From Chryseobacterium sp. LAM-KRS1 (GTDB lineage Bacteria > Bacteroidota > Bacteroidia > Flavobacteriales > Weeksellaceae), in contig NZ_JAAOIZ010000004.1 of NCBI RefSeq assembly GCF_013184525.1, positions 682,001 to 746,000 on the forward strand: 64,000 bases of DNA. Direction: 5' to 3'. Each line of letters opens with the position of its first letter. Within the stretch, counting starts at the first letter, position 1. A program made the position numbers and the translations under genes. Shown here piece after piece: positions 8,487 through 16,854 of the stretch. The notes below the pieces were generated by a model. It made no database searches. It had not been told where the DNA came from and saw nothing but the letters and a program-made list of their open reading frames with translations.

Positions 8487-10547
8487 TTATTCTCTATTTT
8501 TTACCAATATCCATCCGCTATAATTCGTTTGAGTATTGTTTTTATCATTTTCATTCCAAGAAATGGTGTACCAATACGTTCCGGTAATCACTTTTTTACC
8601 GCCGGTAGTTCCATCCCATTTGTAGCCTCTCAGTTTATCAGCTTCATACAATTTATTTCCATATCGGTCATAAACGATGAATACTAAATTTTTCTTGTAT
8701 CCTAGCTCAGAGTAATCTACGTAATCATTTACATTATCTCCGTTAGGTGTGATGGCATTAATTAAGTTAGGAACTGTCACTTGAATATCAATCGGAGTAC
8801 AATCAAAAGAATCCACTACGTATATTTTGTTTTCCCCTCTAGGAAGTCCGGTAAATACGTTAGAATCCTGCCAGTTAGTACCATCCAGTGAGTATTTGTA
8901 TGGTGGTGTTCCTCCTGAAACATTTACGGTAATTGTATTGTTTGTAATGTCTACACTGCTGATCACTGGTTGTTGGGAAGCTTTTACACTTACTTGCTGT
9001 ACTGTATAGCAAATTCCTGTTTTAAGTTTTACCCAATAACTTCCTATCGCAACGTTTTGGATAGATTGTGTTGTTGCTCCTGTGCTCCACTCATATCCGT
9101 CAAAACCAGGCCCCGCATCCAATGTTGTAGTATCTTCAGGGCAAATTGTAACGTCTTTTAAAACCGCCGATTTTACCGGAGGAAGAACTTTAAGGGTGAT
9201 TTTAGCAATAGCATAACACATATTTGCGCTGAATACCCTTACATAAACATTTCCATTGGCAGAAACATAAGCCGTAGGATTAGCAATTGGATTGGTTCCG
9301 CTTACCGCATCGGCCATGGTTGCATAAAATTTCTTCGTGATGGGTGTCTGGCTTGATACGTTAGCTGTTGTTAAGTCAAATTTTGCTGTTGTAATATTGG
9401 TGTCAATATAGCAGGATTCAATTTCTGCATCATTAACCACTACTACCGGAAAGAATTTCAAGGTGATTGCCGAGTCGTCTGAACAGTTTTCAGGCGTTGT
9501 TACTTTTACATATACTGTTTTTTCTCCTGAAACGTAAGCGGCAGGATTCATAATCTGGTTGGTTCCTGCATTTAAATCGTTCAATGTAGGATAATATTTT
9601 TTTGTCGCGGTACCAGAATATGTATTGGCCAACGTCAGGTTGAATGTCCCTGTCCCCGCACCATTATTATTACAAGCATAAATGGTATCGTCACTTGCCA
9701 CAATGTTTCCCTGCCTGAATTTAAATTTCCCTGTCTGGAAACAGCCGTTAATCGGATTGTTAGGGTTATTCGGATCTGTATATTTTAATCGGTAGTAGTA
9801 GATCGTTGTAGCATCTACCATCGTAGGGCTTGGTAATGGGTTTGATCCCGTTATCGCATCATTTACATTATCATGATAAGTAACGGTAAAATTTGCATTT
9901 CCATTTAGAATCCCTGTTGTTAATGAGTTGAAGTCAAATGAAGTTGGCAAGGCACACTTCAGGATTTCATTTGGAGAATCCGGAGTAGGACCAGGTACCC
10001 CAGGTGTAATAAATGGATTCGGTGTTACTGCCGGATCATTAAATGCTGAAGTTAAAGTAGCTGTTCCACCCCATGTCATGGAAAAACCATGTGCTGTGTG
10101 TGAATAATTATCAACAATCAAATAATAAGTTTCTCCGGCAACTACGTCCATATATGCACTCATAGCCTCATCAGTGTTGGTGCCGGTAAGTGTGAGACTT
10201 AAACCAGTTGGTCCGTCTGCAGGAGAATAATTACATCTGATTGGTGGGCTTAAAGCGCCACATGTTTGATTAGGACCATAAACACCAAAGTCATAGTCAT
10301 CAGAATACTGATTAGGAGTAATAAGGAATGTTAAAGTTCCTGAAGTGGCTATGGTAAAAGAATACCAAACACTATAATGCTCGTCAGTGGCCAAACATCC
10401 CATTAAGTCTTCCTGAACATTACCATGACCACTAGGGGTGTAGGAAATATCAGAATTTCCACATACGGGAATTGCAGTGATACAGTCCGACTGTGAAAAA
10501 TATATTTGATAAGTAAATAAAATAAAAAGAAGTAAGAATTTTCTCAT
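8487..10547 (-). CDS. T9SS type B surface protein with non-lectin N-terminal domain
   Basis: The 686-aa protein has a signal peptide (about 1-18, FTYQIYFSQ) followed by a ~150-residue domain (CITAIPVCGN, VWYSFTIATSGTLTFLI, YDFGVYGPN, YYLIVDNYS) resembling the PPC/CUB-like beta-sandwich domains of flavobacterial secreted proteins. Next come one divergent and two typical ~80-residue repeats, an LDAGPGF/WSTGATTQ segment and a type B T9SS sorting domain (ITPNGDNVND, YDRYGNKLYEADKL, final VKNRE). The domain name is tentative. The C-terminal half is nearly the same as that of the lectin protein at 3779-6040. It is probably a cell-surface or secreted adhesin-like protein. Confidence 0.87.
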   Translation of the reverse strand: MRKFLLLFILFTYQIYFSQSDCITAIPVCGNSDISYTPSGHGNVQEDLMGCLATDEHYSVWYSFTIATSGTLTFLITPNQYSDDYDFGVYGPNQTCGALSPPIRCNYSPADGPTGLSLTLTGTNTDEAMSAYMDVVAGETYYLIVDNYSHTAHGFSMTWGGTATLTSAFNDPAVTPNPFITPGVPGPTPDSPNEILKCALPTSFDFNSLTTGILNGNANFTVTYHDNVNDAITGSNPLPSPTMVDATTIYYYRLKYTDPNNPNNPINGCFQTGKFKFRQGNIVASDDTIYACNNNGAGTGTFNLTLANTYSGTATKKYYPTLNDLNAGTNQIMNPAAYVSGEKTVYVKVTTPENCSDDSAITLKFFPVVVVNDAEIESCYIDTNITTAKFDLTTANVSSQTPITKKFYATMADAVSGTNPIANPTAYVSANGNVYVRVFSANMCYAIAKITLKVLPPVKSAVLKDVTICPEDTTTLDAGPGFDGYEWSTGATTQSIQNVAIGSYWVKLKTGICYTVQQVSVKASQQPVISSVDITNNTITVNVSGGTPPYKYSLDGTNWQDSNVFTGLPRGENKIYVVDSFDCTPIDIQVTVPNLINAITPNGDNVNDYVDYSELGYKKNLVFIVYDRYGNKLYEADKLRGYKWDGTTGGKKVITGTYWYTISWNENDKNNTQTNYSGWILVKNRE

Positions 10548-10568
10548 TTTAAAATGAATTTAATGTAA

Positions 10569-10576
10569 CAAAAATA
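10569..10576 (-). promoter_or_regulatory. -7 promoter element of the 8487-10547 gene
   Basis: The minus strand reads TATTTTTG (TAnnTTTG), 21 nt before the ATG at 10547. It lies between that gene and the terminator of the next paralog. No -33 box was recognised. Confidence 0.5.
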
Positions 10577-10620
10577 GCGAAAATAACAAGATAATTGGTT
10601 TATAGTTCGCTCGAATTAAT

Positions 10621-10646
10621 AAAAACCGCTTTTTTAAGCGGTTTTT
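10621..10646 (-). terminator. Terminator after the 10661-12736 gene
   Basis: An 11-bp perfect stem (AAAAACCGCTT with AAGCGGTTTTT) with a 4-nt loop and T run begins 14 bases beyond the stop codon at 10661. Confidence 0.85.
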
Positions 10647-10660
10647 ATCAAAAAATATGA

Positions 10661-12736
10661 CTATTCTCTGTTTTTTACCATAATCCAACTGGAGAATTTG
10701 ATAGGTGTATTTTTCTTATCATTTTCGTTCCATGTCACAGAATACCAGTAAGTTCCTGTTGAAACTTTTTTGCTTCCGTTGGTAGTGCCATCCCATTTGT
10801 AACCATTCGTTTTGTCAGCCTGGAATATTTTTGCACCGTATCTGTCATAAATACTTAATATCAGGTTTTGCTTTCCTGCCAGTGCAGAATAATCAATCAC
10901 ATCATTCACACCATCATTATTAGGAGTGATCACATTGACTAAATTAGGAACAACCACATTGATGTCAATCGGTTCACAATCATAAGAATCCTTAACATAA
11001 ATATGATTATCTCCTCTTGGTATATTATTGAATACATTAGAATCTTGCCAGTTGATATTATCCAATGAATATTTATATGGCGGAGTACCTCCGATTACAT
11101 TTACAGTAATCGTATTTGTTGCTATATCAACATTGGATATAACAGGTTGCTCAGATGCATAAACTGTTACAGTTTGGTTGGTAGTACATTCCCCGGTTTT
11201 CAATTGTACTGAATAAGTACCAACAGTTACATTACTGATGGTTTGTGTCGTAGCACCTGTGCTCCATAAATACCCGTCAAATCCAGGTCCTGCATCCAGT
11301 GTAGTTGTGTCTTCCATACAGATTATTTTATCTGCAAGGACTGTAGATTTTACAGGAGGTAATACGATCAGATTTACTTTTGCAACAGTATAACAATTAT
11401 TTGCATTGGTCACTTTGATATAAACCACACCATTCGGTGCAATGTACGGAGATGGCGTAGTGATTTCGTTGGTTCCGTTAACAGCGTCTGTCATGGATGG
11501 GTAATACTTTTTAGTAATACCCGGCTGTGTTGTTACTGAAGCGGCTGTAAGATTGAAAGAAGCCGTTGAAGGATTCGATTCAATGAAACAAGATCTAAGG
11601 GTAGCCTCATTTACCACGACTACAGGATGGAATGCTAAGGTGATTTTTGCAGTAGTGGTACATCCGAATTGTGAAGTTACCAGAACGAAAACATTACCTC
11701 CTGCAGAATTATACTGATATGGATTCGTGATCTCATTGGTGCCTGCATTAAGATCTGTAAGGGTAGGATAGTATTTTTTTGTCACGGTTGGGTCGGCAAT
11801 TACAGCAGCAGTAGTCAGGTCGAATATAGCAGTACCTGTATTGTTGTTATTACATTCTGTTAATGTGACATCAGTCGCTGTGATAGCTCTTTGTATAAAT
11901 TTAAATTTACCCGGAATCCTACACCTGTTGATCGCGCCTGAAGGGGCATTTGGATCGGAATAACTAATGGCGTAATAATAAATATCAGTAGTATTGACGG
12001 TTATAGGCGTTGTTATCGGATTATTACCTGTAATCGCATCGTTTGCGTTAGTATAATAAGTTACTATGAAGTTTGGGTTATTGTTTATAATTCCTGCAGA
12101 TAATGAATTAAAATTAAAAACTGCCGGATTTGAACAGATAATAACCTCTCTCGGATCATTAGGTGTTGGTCCTGCGCTTCCTGGCTCCATAAACGGATAA
12201 GGTTGGAAAGCATTGTTGAAAGGGGAAACCAAAGTTGCAGTCCCTCCCCATGTTAATACAAAACCATTTGCAGTGGATAAGAAATTATCAACAACCATAT
12301 AATAGGTTTGGCCAGCAACAACATTCATATAAGAACAGAATGGCGGGCCTCCTCCATTTTCTGATGTTCCAGTTGCGGTCATATTTAAACCGGTGGGGCC
12401 ATCGGCGCCGGAATAGTTACATCTTATGGGAAACCCAAGATTTGCACAAGTAACATTCGGGCCATAAACAGCCCAGTCGTAATCGTCAGCGAAAACGTTT
12501 GGATCGATATTAAATGTCAATGTTCCTGATGTGGCAACCGTAAAAGTATACCAGATGGAATAATGTTCCATGCTTAGACAGTCTCCCAGTACTTCGTGGA
12601 TGTCTCCAGGTCCTGTAGGGGTGAAAGAAATAGGTGTGTTTCCGCAAACCTGAACATTTCCACCACAGTCAGAGCTGGATTGGGCAAAACTTATCTGAGA
12701 TATAATTATCAGAAAAATAAGTAGAACTTTTTTCAT
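10661..12736 (-). CDS. T9SS type B surface protein with non-lectin N-terminal domain
   Basis: The 691-aa paralog of 8487-10547 has a signal peptide (about 1-18, ISQISFAQ) and an N-terminal beta-sandwich-like domain (CGGNVQVCGN, IWYTFTVATSGTLTFNI, YDWAVYGPN, YYMVVDNFL). It continues with one divergent and two standard ~80-residue repeats (YYPTLTDLNAGTNEI, YYPSMTDAVNGTNEI) and a type B T9SS sorting domain (ITPNNDGVND, YDRYGAKIFQADKT, final VKNRE). Its second repeat and C-terminus match the lectin protein at 1397-3658 better than its own domain-type sibling. It starts 25 nt after the TPR-like gene 12762-13379 on the same strand and has no promoter element of its own that I could find, so the two may be co-transcribed. 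Confidence 0.87.
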   Translation of the reverse strand: MKKVLLIFLIIISQISFAQSSSDCGGNVQVCGNTPISFTPTGPGDIHEVLGDCLSMEHYSIWYTFTVATSGTLTFNIDPNVFADDYDWAVYGPNVTCANLGFPIRCNYSGADGPTGLNMTATGTSENGGGPPFCSYMNVVAGQTYYMVVDNFLSTANGFVLTWGGTATLVSPFNNAFQPYPFMEPGSAGPTPNDPREVIICSNPAVFNFNSLSAGIINNNPNFIVTYYTNANDAITGNNPITTPITVNTTDIYYYAISYSDPNAPSGAINRCRIPGKFKFIQRAITATDVTLTECNNNNTGTAIFDLTTAAVIADPTVTKKYYPTLTDLNAGTNEITNPYQYNSAGGNVFVLVTSQFGCTTTAKITLAFHPVVVVNEATLRSCFIESNPSTASFNLTAASVTTQPGITKKYYPSMTDAVNGTNEITTPSPYIAPNGVVYIKVTNANNCYTVAKVNLIVLPPVKSTVLADKIICMEDTTTLDAGPGFDGYLWSTGATTQTISNVTVGTYSVQLKTGECTTNQTVTVYASEQPVISNVDIATNTITVNVIGGTPPYKYSLDNINWQDSNVFNNIPRGDNHIYVKDSYDCEPIDINVVVPNLVNVITPNNDGVNDVIDYSALAGKQNLILSIYDRYGAKIFQADKTNGYKWDGTTNGSKKVSTGTYWYSVTWNENDKKNTPIKFSSWIMVKNRE

Positions 12737-12761
12737 TTTGATCAGTTTAAAATTTTAATTC

Positions 12762-13379
12762 TTATTTATTTGAAATTAACTGTCTGCCCCATGTTGGTGC
12801 AGCACTGCCCATAGAAGTTTTACTGTCAAATCCGTTTTTTGCTTTTTGCAGTAGTACATCAGCGTCAGCTTGGTTTCCTGATTTTTCTTTTATTCTTGCC
12901 TTTAGAATGGCAAGCCTTGGATTGTTTGGAGAGGTAGCCTCAGCTTTTGCAACTGCCTGAGAAACAATTTCCATATCCTTTTGTGTGTCACCTGATGGAC
13001 TCACCTGCATTTTCTGGAAATATAGCAATCCTAACAGAATATTAGCTTCGGCATTGTCCTGCTGAGCATTAAATGCCCCTTTTGCAAATTTTCTGGCGAG
13101 AGCGTTAGCGCCCGGAAGATCTTCATGCATGGTTTGATTTTGCTGAATCTCTGTTTTAAGATACATAGAAACTGCGGCATAATAATAAGCTTGCCATCTG
13201 TCATTCTTTTTGTATCCTGTGAATTTGGAAAATTTTTGGAAAAGGTTGTCGTAGTCGGCTTTTGTTTTAGCTGTATTTACTTGTGATATAGATTGTTGGA
13301 AGTCTTTTTCTGAGTAGGTTTGGGCGTTTATCCAAAAGCCAGCCAAGAAGAAGCCTGAAATTAGTAGAAATTTTTTCAT
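12762..13379 (-). CDS. Exported TPR-like protein of unknown function
   Basis: The 205-aa protein has a signal peptide (about 1-19, ending FWINAQ) and an alpha-helical body. Segments such as WQAYYYAAVSMYL, AEANILLGLLYFQKM and AEATSPNNPRLAILKARIKE look like tetratricopeptide-type helices, and the gap-filled pattern suggests three or four repeats. TPR proteins mediate protein contacts; here the partner is unknown. The short 25-nt gap to the downstream T9SS protein suggests an operon. A promoter element lies 19 nt upstream of the ATG. The family is not one I can name. Confidence 0.75.
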   Translation of the reverse strand: MKKFLLISGFFLAGFWINAQTYSEKDFQQSISQVNTAKTKADYDNLFQKFSKFTGYKKNDRWQAYYYAAVSMYLKTEIQQNQTMHEDLPGANALARKFAKGAFNAQQDNAEANILLGLLYFQKMQVSPSGDTQKDMEIVSQAVAKAEATSPNNPRLAILKARIKEKSGNQADADVLLQKAKNGFDSKTSMGSAAPTWGRQLISNK

Positions 13380-13398
13380 AAGGGGGGATTTTATACGA

Positions 13399-13406
13399 CA
13401 AATATA
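13399..13406 (-). promoter_or_regulatory. -7 promoter element of the 13379-10661 gene pair
   Basis: The minus strand reads TATATTTG (TAnnTTTG), 19 nt before the ATG at 13379. It is the only such element found for the TPR-like gene and the T9SS protein behind it. Confidence 0.55.
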
Positions 13407-13468
13407 AAAAATTATTAAATTTTAATTAATGTTTTTAAGTTTTATTTAATATAACGTGGAATATGTGT

Positions 13469-14704
13469 TTAATATTGCATTTTTCGTAGCTTAGGATTCG
13501 TACTTCCGACAAGTAAGGCAATAAGAACCGTCATACTTCCTCCGAATACTACCGAACGGACCACGCCCAGTAGTTTTGCAGATAACCCACTTTCAAATTG
13601 TCCCATTTCATTGCTGGACATGATAAAAATTGAATTAACACTGAGTACACGTCCCCTTATATGATCAGGTGTTTTCAATTGTACAATGGTTCCACGAATT
13701 ACAACGGAAATACCATCCAGCATTCCACTGATCACTAAAAACATAAATGATAACCAGTATATATGAGAGAGTCCGAATCCTATAATACAAAGCCCGAATC
13801 CGGTAACCACACCAAGTAATATTTTTCCCTGATTTTTTCTCAGTGGAACAATGGAGAGAATGGTGATGATGCACATAGAGCCAATATCTGAGGCTGCATT
13901 AAGAAGCCCGAAACCTTCAGCTCCCACCTTTAATATGTCGGTAGCATAAACCGGGATCATGGCTACGGCACCTCCAAACAGTACGGCGAACATATCCAGA
14001 CATAATGCTCCTAAGATTTCTTTAGTTTTGAAAATATACGAAATACCTTCCCTCATACTTTCCACAACATTAATATTCCCTTTTTTATATTCAGAAAATT
14101 GTTTTTTCAATTGCCAGAAAAATAACGAGGCGATAAAAATGAGCAGGATGATGACCACAAGAGTCCATTTTACGCCAAAAAAACCAATAAGGAAACCTCC
14201 TATGGCGTGACCACAAACAGAAGAGATTAGAAATGTAGCTTGATTAAGGGTGACAGCATGAGGAAGATTCTCCTTTTTTACAATCTTAGGAATCATCGAG
14301 GGAACGATGGGACCAATAAACGCCCTTGCAATTCCCGTAAAAAAAATCACGCTATAAATAAAATAGGTGATCTGATGCCCGCTAAAATGCATTTCAACAT
14401 TGAAAAAAGCTGGAATAAGCAGGAGCCCGATGAGAAAAATATAAGCATAGTTGCAAATGAGCAAGAGTCGCTTTTTTTCATTCATATCAATTACATGTCC
14501 TGCATATAATGCGCAACTGACAGCCGGAATTACTTCCGAAAGACCAATTAATCCTATTGAGAAAGGATCTTTTGTTAACTGGTACACCCACCACCCCAAT
14601 AAAGTGGCAAGCATTCTGAAGGCTAAAACAATGAAAAATCTTCCGGTAAGTAGATTTCTGAATTCAATATTTTCTAAGGTTTTTAAGGGAGTAAAGGAAA
14701 TCAT
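13469..14704 (-). CDS. Major facilitator superfamily transporter
   Basis: The 411-aa inner-membrane protein has about 12 hydrophobic segments and the MFS_3 (enterobactin exporter/multidrug) character: N-terminal NIEFRNLLTGRFF, a GLIGLSEVIPAVSCALYAGHVIDM segment (motif A region with DMNEKKRLL) and RGRVLSVNS late in the protein. It probably exports small molecules by proton antiport; the substrate is unknown. The ATG at 14704 is preferred over a TTG at 14710, because a TAnnTTTG element ends three bases upstream of the ATG and a 13-bp perfect palindrome lies just behind it. This arrangement suggests regulated and possibly leaderless expression. Confidence 0.88.
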   Translation of the reverse strand: MISFTPLKTLENIEFRNLLTGRFFIVLAFRMLATLLGWWVYQLTKDPFSIGLIGLSEVIPAVSCALYAGHVIDMNEKKRLLLICNYAYIFLIGLLLIPAFFNVEMHFSGHQITYFIYSVIFFTGIARAFIGPIVPSMIPKIVKKENLPHAVTLNQATFLISSVCGHAIGGFLIGFFGVKWTLVVIILLIFIASLFFWQLKKQFSEYKKGNINVVESMREGISYIFKTKEILGALCLDMFAVLFGGAVAMIPVYATDILKVGAEGFGLLNAASDIGSMCIITILSIVPLRKNQGKILLGVVTGFGLCIIGFGLSHIYWLSFMFLVISGMLDGISVVIRGTIVQLKTPDHIRGRVLSVNSIFIMSSNEMGQFESGLSAKLLGVVRSVVFGGSMTVLIALLVGSTNPKLRKMQY

Positions 14705-14707
14705 ACG

Positions 14708-14715
14708 CAAAAGTA
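14708..14715 (-). promoter_or_regulatory. -7 promoter element abutting the MFS gene start
   Basis: The minus strand reads TACTTTTG (TAnnTTTG), ending 3 nt before the ATG at 14704. The first bases of the element overlap one arm of the palindrome at 14712-14741. Confidence 0.45.
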
Positions 14716-14741
14716 GCTCTAAATATTTATTTAGAGCTACT
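14712..14741. promoter_or_regulatory. Perfect 13-bp inverted repeat at the MFS gene promoter
   Basis: The arms AGTAGCTCTAAAT and ATTTAGAGCTACT are fully complementary around a 4-base centre. The repeat overlaps the promoter element of the MFS gene. It could be an operator for a dimeric repressor, or a terminator of the upstream lipoprotein gene (stop at 14797). Only a four-T run follows on the minus strand, so it would be a weak terminator. Confidence 0.6.
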
Positions 14742-14796
14742 GAGAAGTTGATTTTTCAAATGATAAATCAAATGTATTTTGAAAGATAAAATCTAT

Positions 14797-15159
14797 TTAG
14801 TCTGCCCTTGAAGCACTCACTACGATGGCCGCAGCCGCAGCTGCACCGATAAGCACTGCTCCTCCTGTTACCCTTGCTCTTGATCTGTCTTTTACGGCAG
14901 CAACATTGGATTTTGGAATAATTACTTCTGTACTGTCTTTTTTACCTGCTGTTCCTACGATATTATCACCCTGGATATTACGGAATAACATTTTTTGTTT
15001 TTTAGAACCGTCTTTCATAGTGACAATGTATATTCTTCCCGCTTCCAGATTAGAATAATTATTTTTTGAAATATCTTCACTGTACTTTGTAGTAGCACAT
15101 GAAGAGATTAAAAATAAAGAGGTAAGTAAAGATGATTTTAAAAGTACAGATGCTTTCAT
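14797..15159 (-). CDS. Small lipoprotein of unknown function
   Basis: The 120-aa protein has a lipoprotein signal peptide with lipobox LISSC (Cys21), so the mature protein is probably anchored in the inner or outer membrane. The middle (residues ~40-90) is a short beta-rich domain with RIYIVTMKDGSKKQKMLF and KSNVAAVKDRSRAR. The C-terminus has a hydrophobic Ala/Val segment (GGAVLIGAAAAAAIVV), unusual for a soluble lipoprotein and consistent with a membrane-spanning helix or glycine-zipper-like stretch. A TAnnTTTG element lies 18 nt upstream. I do not recognise the family. Confidence 0.7.
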   Translation of the reverse strand: MKASVLLKSSLLTSLFLISSCATTKYSEDISKNNYSNLEAGRIYIVTMKDGSKKQKMLFRNIQGDNIVGTAGKKDSTEVIIPKSNVAAVKDRSRARVTGGAVLIGAAAAAAIVVSASRAD

Positions 15160-15177
15160 TATTTTTATTTAGTTTTT

Positions 15178-15185
15178 CAAATTTA
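15178..15185 (-). promoter_or_regulatory. -7 promoter element of the 14797-15159 lipoprotein gene
   Basis: The minus strand reads TAAATTTG (TAnnTTTG), 18 nt before the ATG at 15159. No -33 box was recognised. Confidence 0.5.
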
Positions 15186-15228
15186 TAATTTTTTTTGAAT
15201 ATTTGTTTTTGGAATTGAAAAAATGTAA

Positions 15229-16728
15229 TTATAATTTGTAAATTTCCAATAAATCAGCAATTTTTCTGTCATTTGCCAATCTTGGTATTTTATTTTGTCC
15301 TCCCAGTTTGCCCTGAGATTTTGCATATTCCTGAAATGCATTTTTTTTCAGAAGCGTAATGTGCAGCTTTTGCAAGATGTTTCCTGAAATAAGATCATCA
15401 TAGTAGGTATTACGTTTGCGAAGCTGATTATCCAGTTCATCCTTGAAAAGTTGAAGGTTTACAGGTTCTTTTTCGAATTCGATCAGCCATTCATGATATG
15501 GGAGTCCGTCAATGGGAGTTACCTGCGGAGCCAGATGGAACTCTGTAATCTGAGCGGGAAACTTTTCTAAAGTGGCTTTGATGGCTTCCTCTACTTCGTA
15601 AGCTATGACATGTTCTCCAAAAGCGGATGTAAAATGTTTTGTTCGCCCACTTACTAAGATCCGGTGAGGATTTTTGCTGATAAATCGCACAACATCCCCG
15701 ATAGAGTAAGCCCACAGTCCGGAATTGGTTGTTAATATCAAAGCATAATCCTTATTTAGTTCAATATCCTTTAGTGTTAATCTTCGGGCATCCGGTTTCC
15801 CGTATTCCTCTAACGGAATGAATTCATAAAAAATACCATGATGGGTAAGAAGGAGTAGTCCTTCTTTGGTATAGCTATCCTGAAACGCAAAAAAGCCTTC
15901 TGAAGCAGGAAAGGTTTGGATGATATCAACCGGTCCGCCCAGAAGATCCTCCATCTTATCACGATACGGCTCATAGTTTACTCCTCCGGTAACAATAAGC
16001 TGAAGGTTTGGAAAAAGTTGTTTGATCTTTTTACCATGCTTTTCAGTAAGCTTTTCAAAATACATGATGAGCCATGGCGGAATTCCCGATATCAGGGTCA
16101 TGTTTTCTTTCTCTGTTTCTTCTACAATTTTATCAACCTTGGTTTCCCAATCTTCAATGATATTCGTTTCCCAGCTTGGGAGACGATTTTTTTGCAGATA
16201 GTTAGGAATGTGATGGGCTACAATACCTGAGAGACGTCCTGTCTTTATTCCATACACTTCTTCAAGAACAGGGCTTCCCTGCAGGAAAATCATTTTTCCA
16301 TTGACGAAATCAGCGTTTTTTTTCTGGGAAATATAATGGAATAATGCACTTTGAGCTGCTGCTACCTGAAAGGGCATCCCTTCTTTTGAAATGGGAATGT
16401 ATTTTGATCCAGAAGTTGTTCCCGAGGTTTTGGCAAAGTATTGGGGCGTTTCCGGCCAAAGGATATTTGCTTGTCCTTTTTTTACCCGTTCGATGTAAGG
16501 CTTTAAATCTTCGTAATCAGATACAGGTACTTTTTTCTGGAAGTCTTGTACTGACTGAATATTTTCGAATTGATGTTCTCTTCCAAAAAGAGTCTTTTTT
16601 GCAGTATCAATCAGTGATAAAAGCAATTTTTCCTGATCCTTTTCTGCATTCTTTTTGAATTCTTCGGCTTTTTGGACATGTTTTTTTGCCCAGGCCAGTG
16701 CTATATTTTTCTTTAGGAAGCTTAACAT
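15229..16728 (-). CDS. GH3-family acyl-acid-amido synthetase-like protein
   Basis: The 499-aa protein belongs by sequence character to the GH3 family of adenylate-forming enzymes, which in plants conjugate amino acids to acyl acids such as auxin and jasmonate. Visible motifs are the ATP-binding YFAKTSGTTSGSKYIPIS (about residue 100-117), TGGVNYEPYR (about 255), and the late TTNSGLWAYSIGDVVRF and LVSGRTKHFTSAFGEHV hinge/active-site segments. Bacteroidota commonly carry a homologue of about 500 residues; its substrate there is not established. The ATG lies only 4 nt from a promoter element. It stands alone, with no partner gene suggesting a pathway. Confidence 0.85.
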   Translation of the reverse strand: MLSFLKKNIALAWAKKHVQKAEEFKKNAEKDQEKLLLSLIDTAKKTLFGREHQFENIQSVQDFQKKVPVSDYEDLKPYIERVKKGQANILWPETPQYFAKTSGTTSGSKYIPISKEGMPFQVAAAQSALFHYISQKKNADFVNGKMIFLQGSPVLEEVYGIKTGRLSGIVAHHIPNYLQKNRLPSWETNIIEDWETKVDKIVEETEKENMTLISGIPPWLIMYFEKLTEKHGKKIKQLFPNLQLIVTGGVNYEPYRDKMEDLLGGPVDIIQTFPASEGFFAFQDSYTKEGLLLLTHHGIFYEFIPLEEYGKPDARRLTLKDIELNKDYALILTTNSGLWAYSIGDVVRFISKNPHRILVSGRTKHFTSAFGEHVIAYEVEEAIKATLEKFPAQITEFHLAPQVTPIDGLPYHEWLIEFEKEPVNLQLFKDELDNQLRKRNTYYDDLISGNILQKLHITLLKKNAFQEYAKSQGKLGGQNKIPRLANDRKIADLLEIYKL

Positions 16729-16732
16729 GGTT

Positions 16733-16740
16733 CAAATTTA
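16733..16740 (-). promoter_or_regulatory. -7 promoter element of the GH3-family gene
   Basis: The minus strand reads TAAATTTG (TAnnTTTG), with four bases before the ATG at 16728. It has the same geometry as dnaB and suggests a leaderless or nearly leaderless transcript. Confidence 0.5.
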
Positions 16741-16782
16741 TAAATAACTAAATAATCTGAGAATACTTTTATGGAATATGAA

Positions 16783-16813
16783 ATAAAAAAAACCGATGAT
16801 AGTCTCATCGGTT
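16783..16813 (-). terminator. Terminator after the 16855-17136 gene
   Basis: On the minus strand a 9-bp stem (AACCGATGA with TCATCGGTT) and a 5-nt loop are followed by eight T residues. This is a textbook intrinsic terminator 42 bases past the stop of the small repeat protein. Confidence 0.88.
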
Positions 16814-16854
16814 CTTCGAAATTTGATTATGAAAATAACAACTATATGTTGAGT

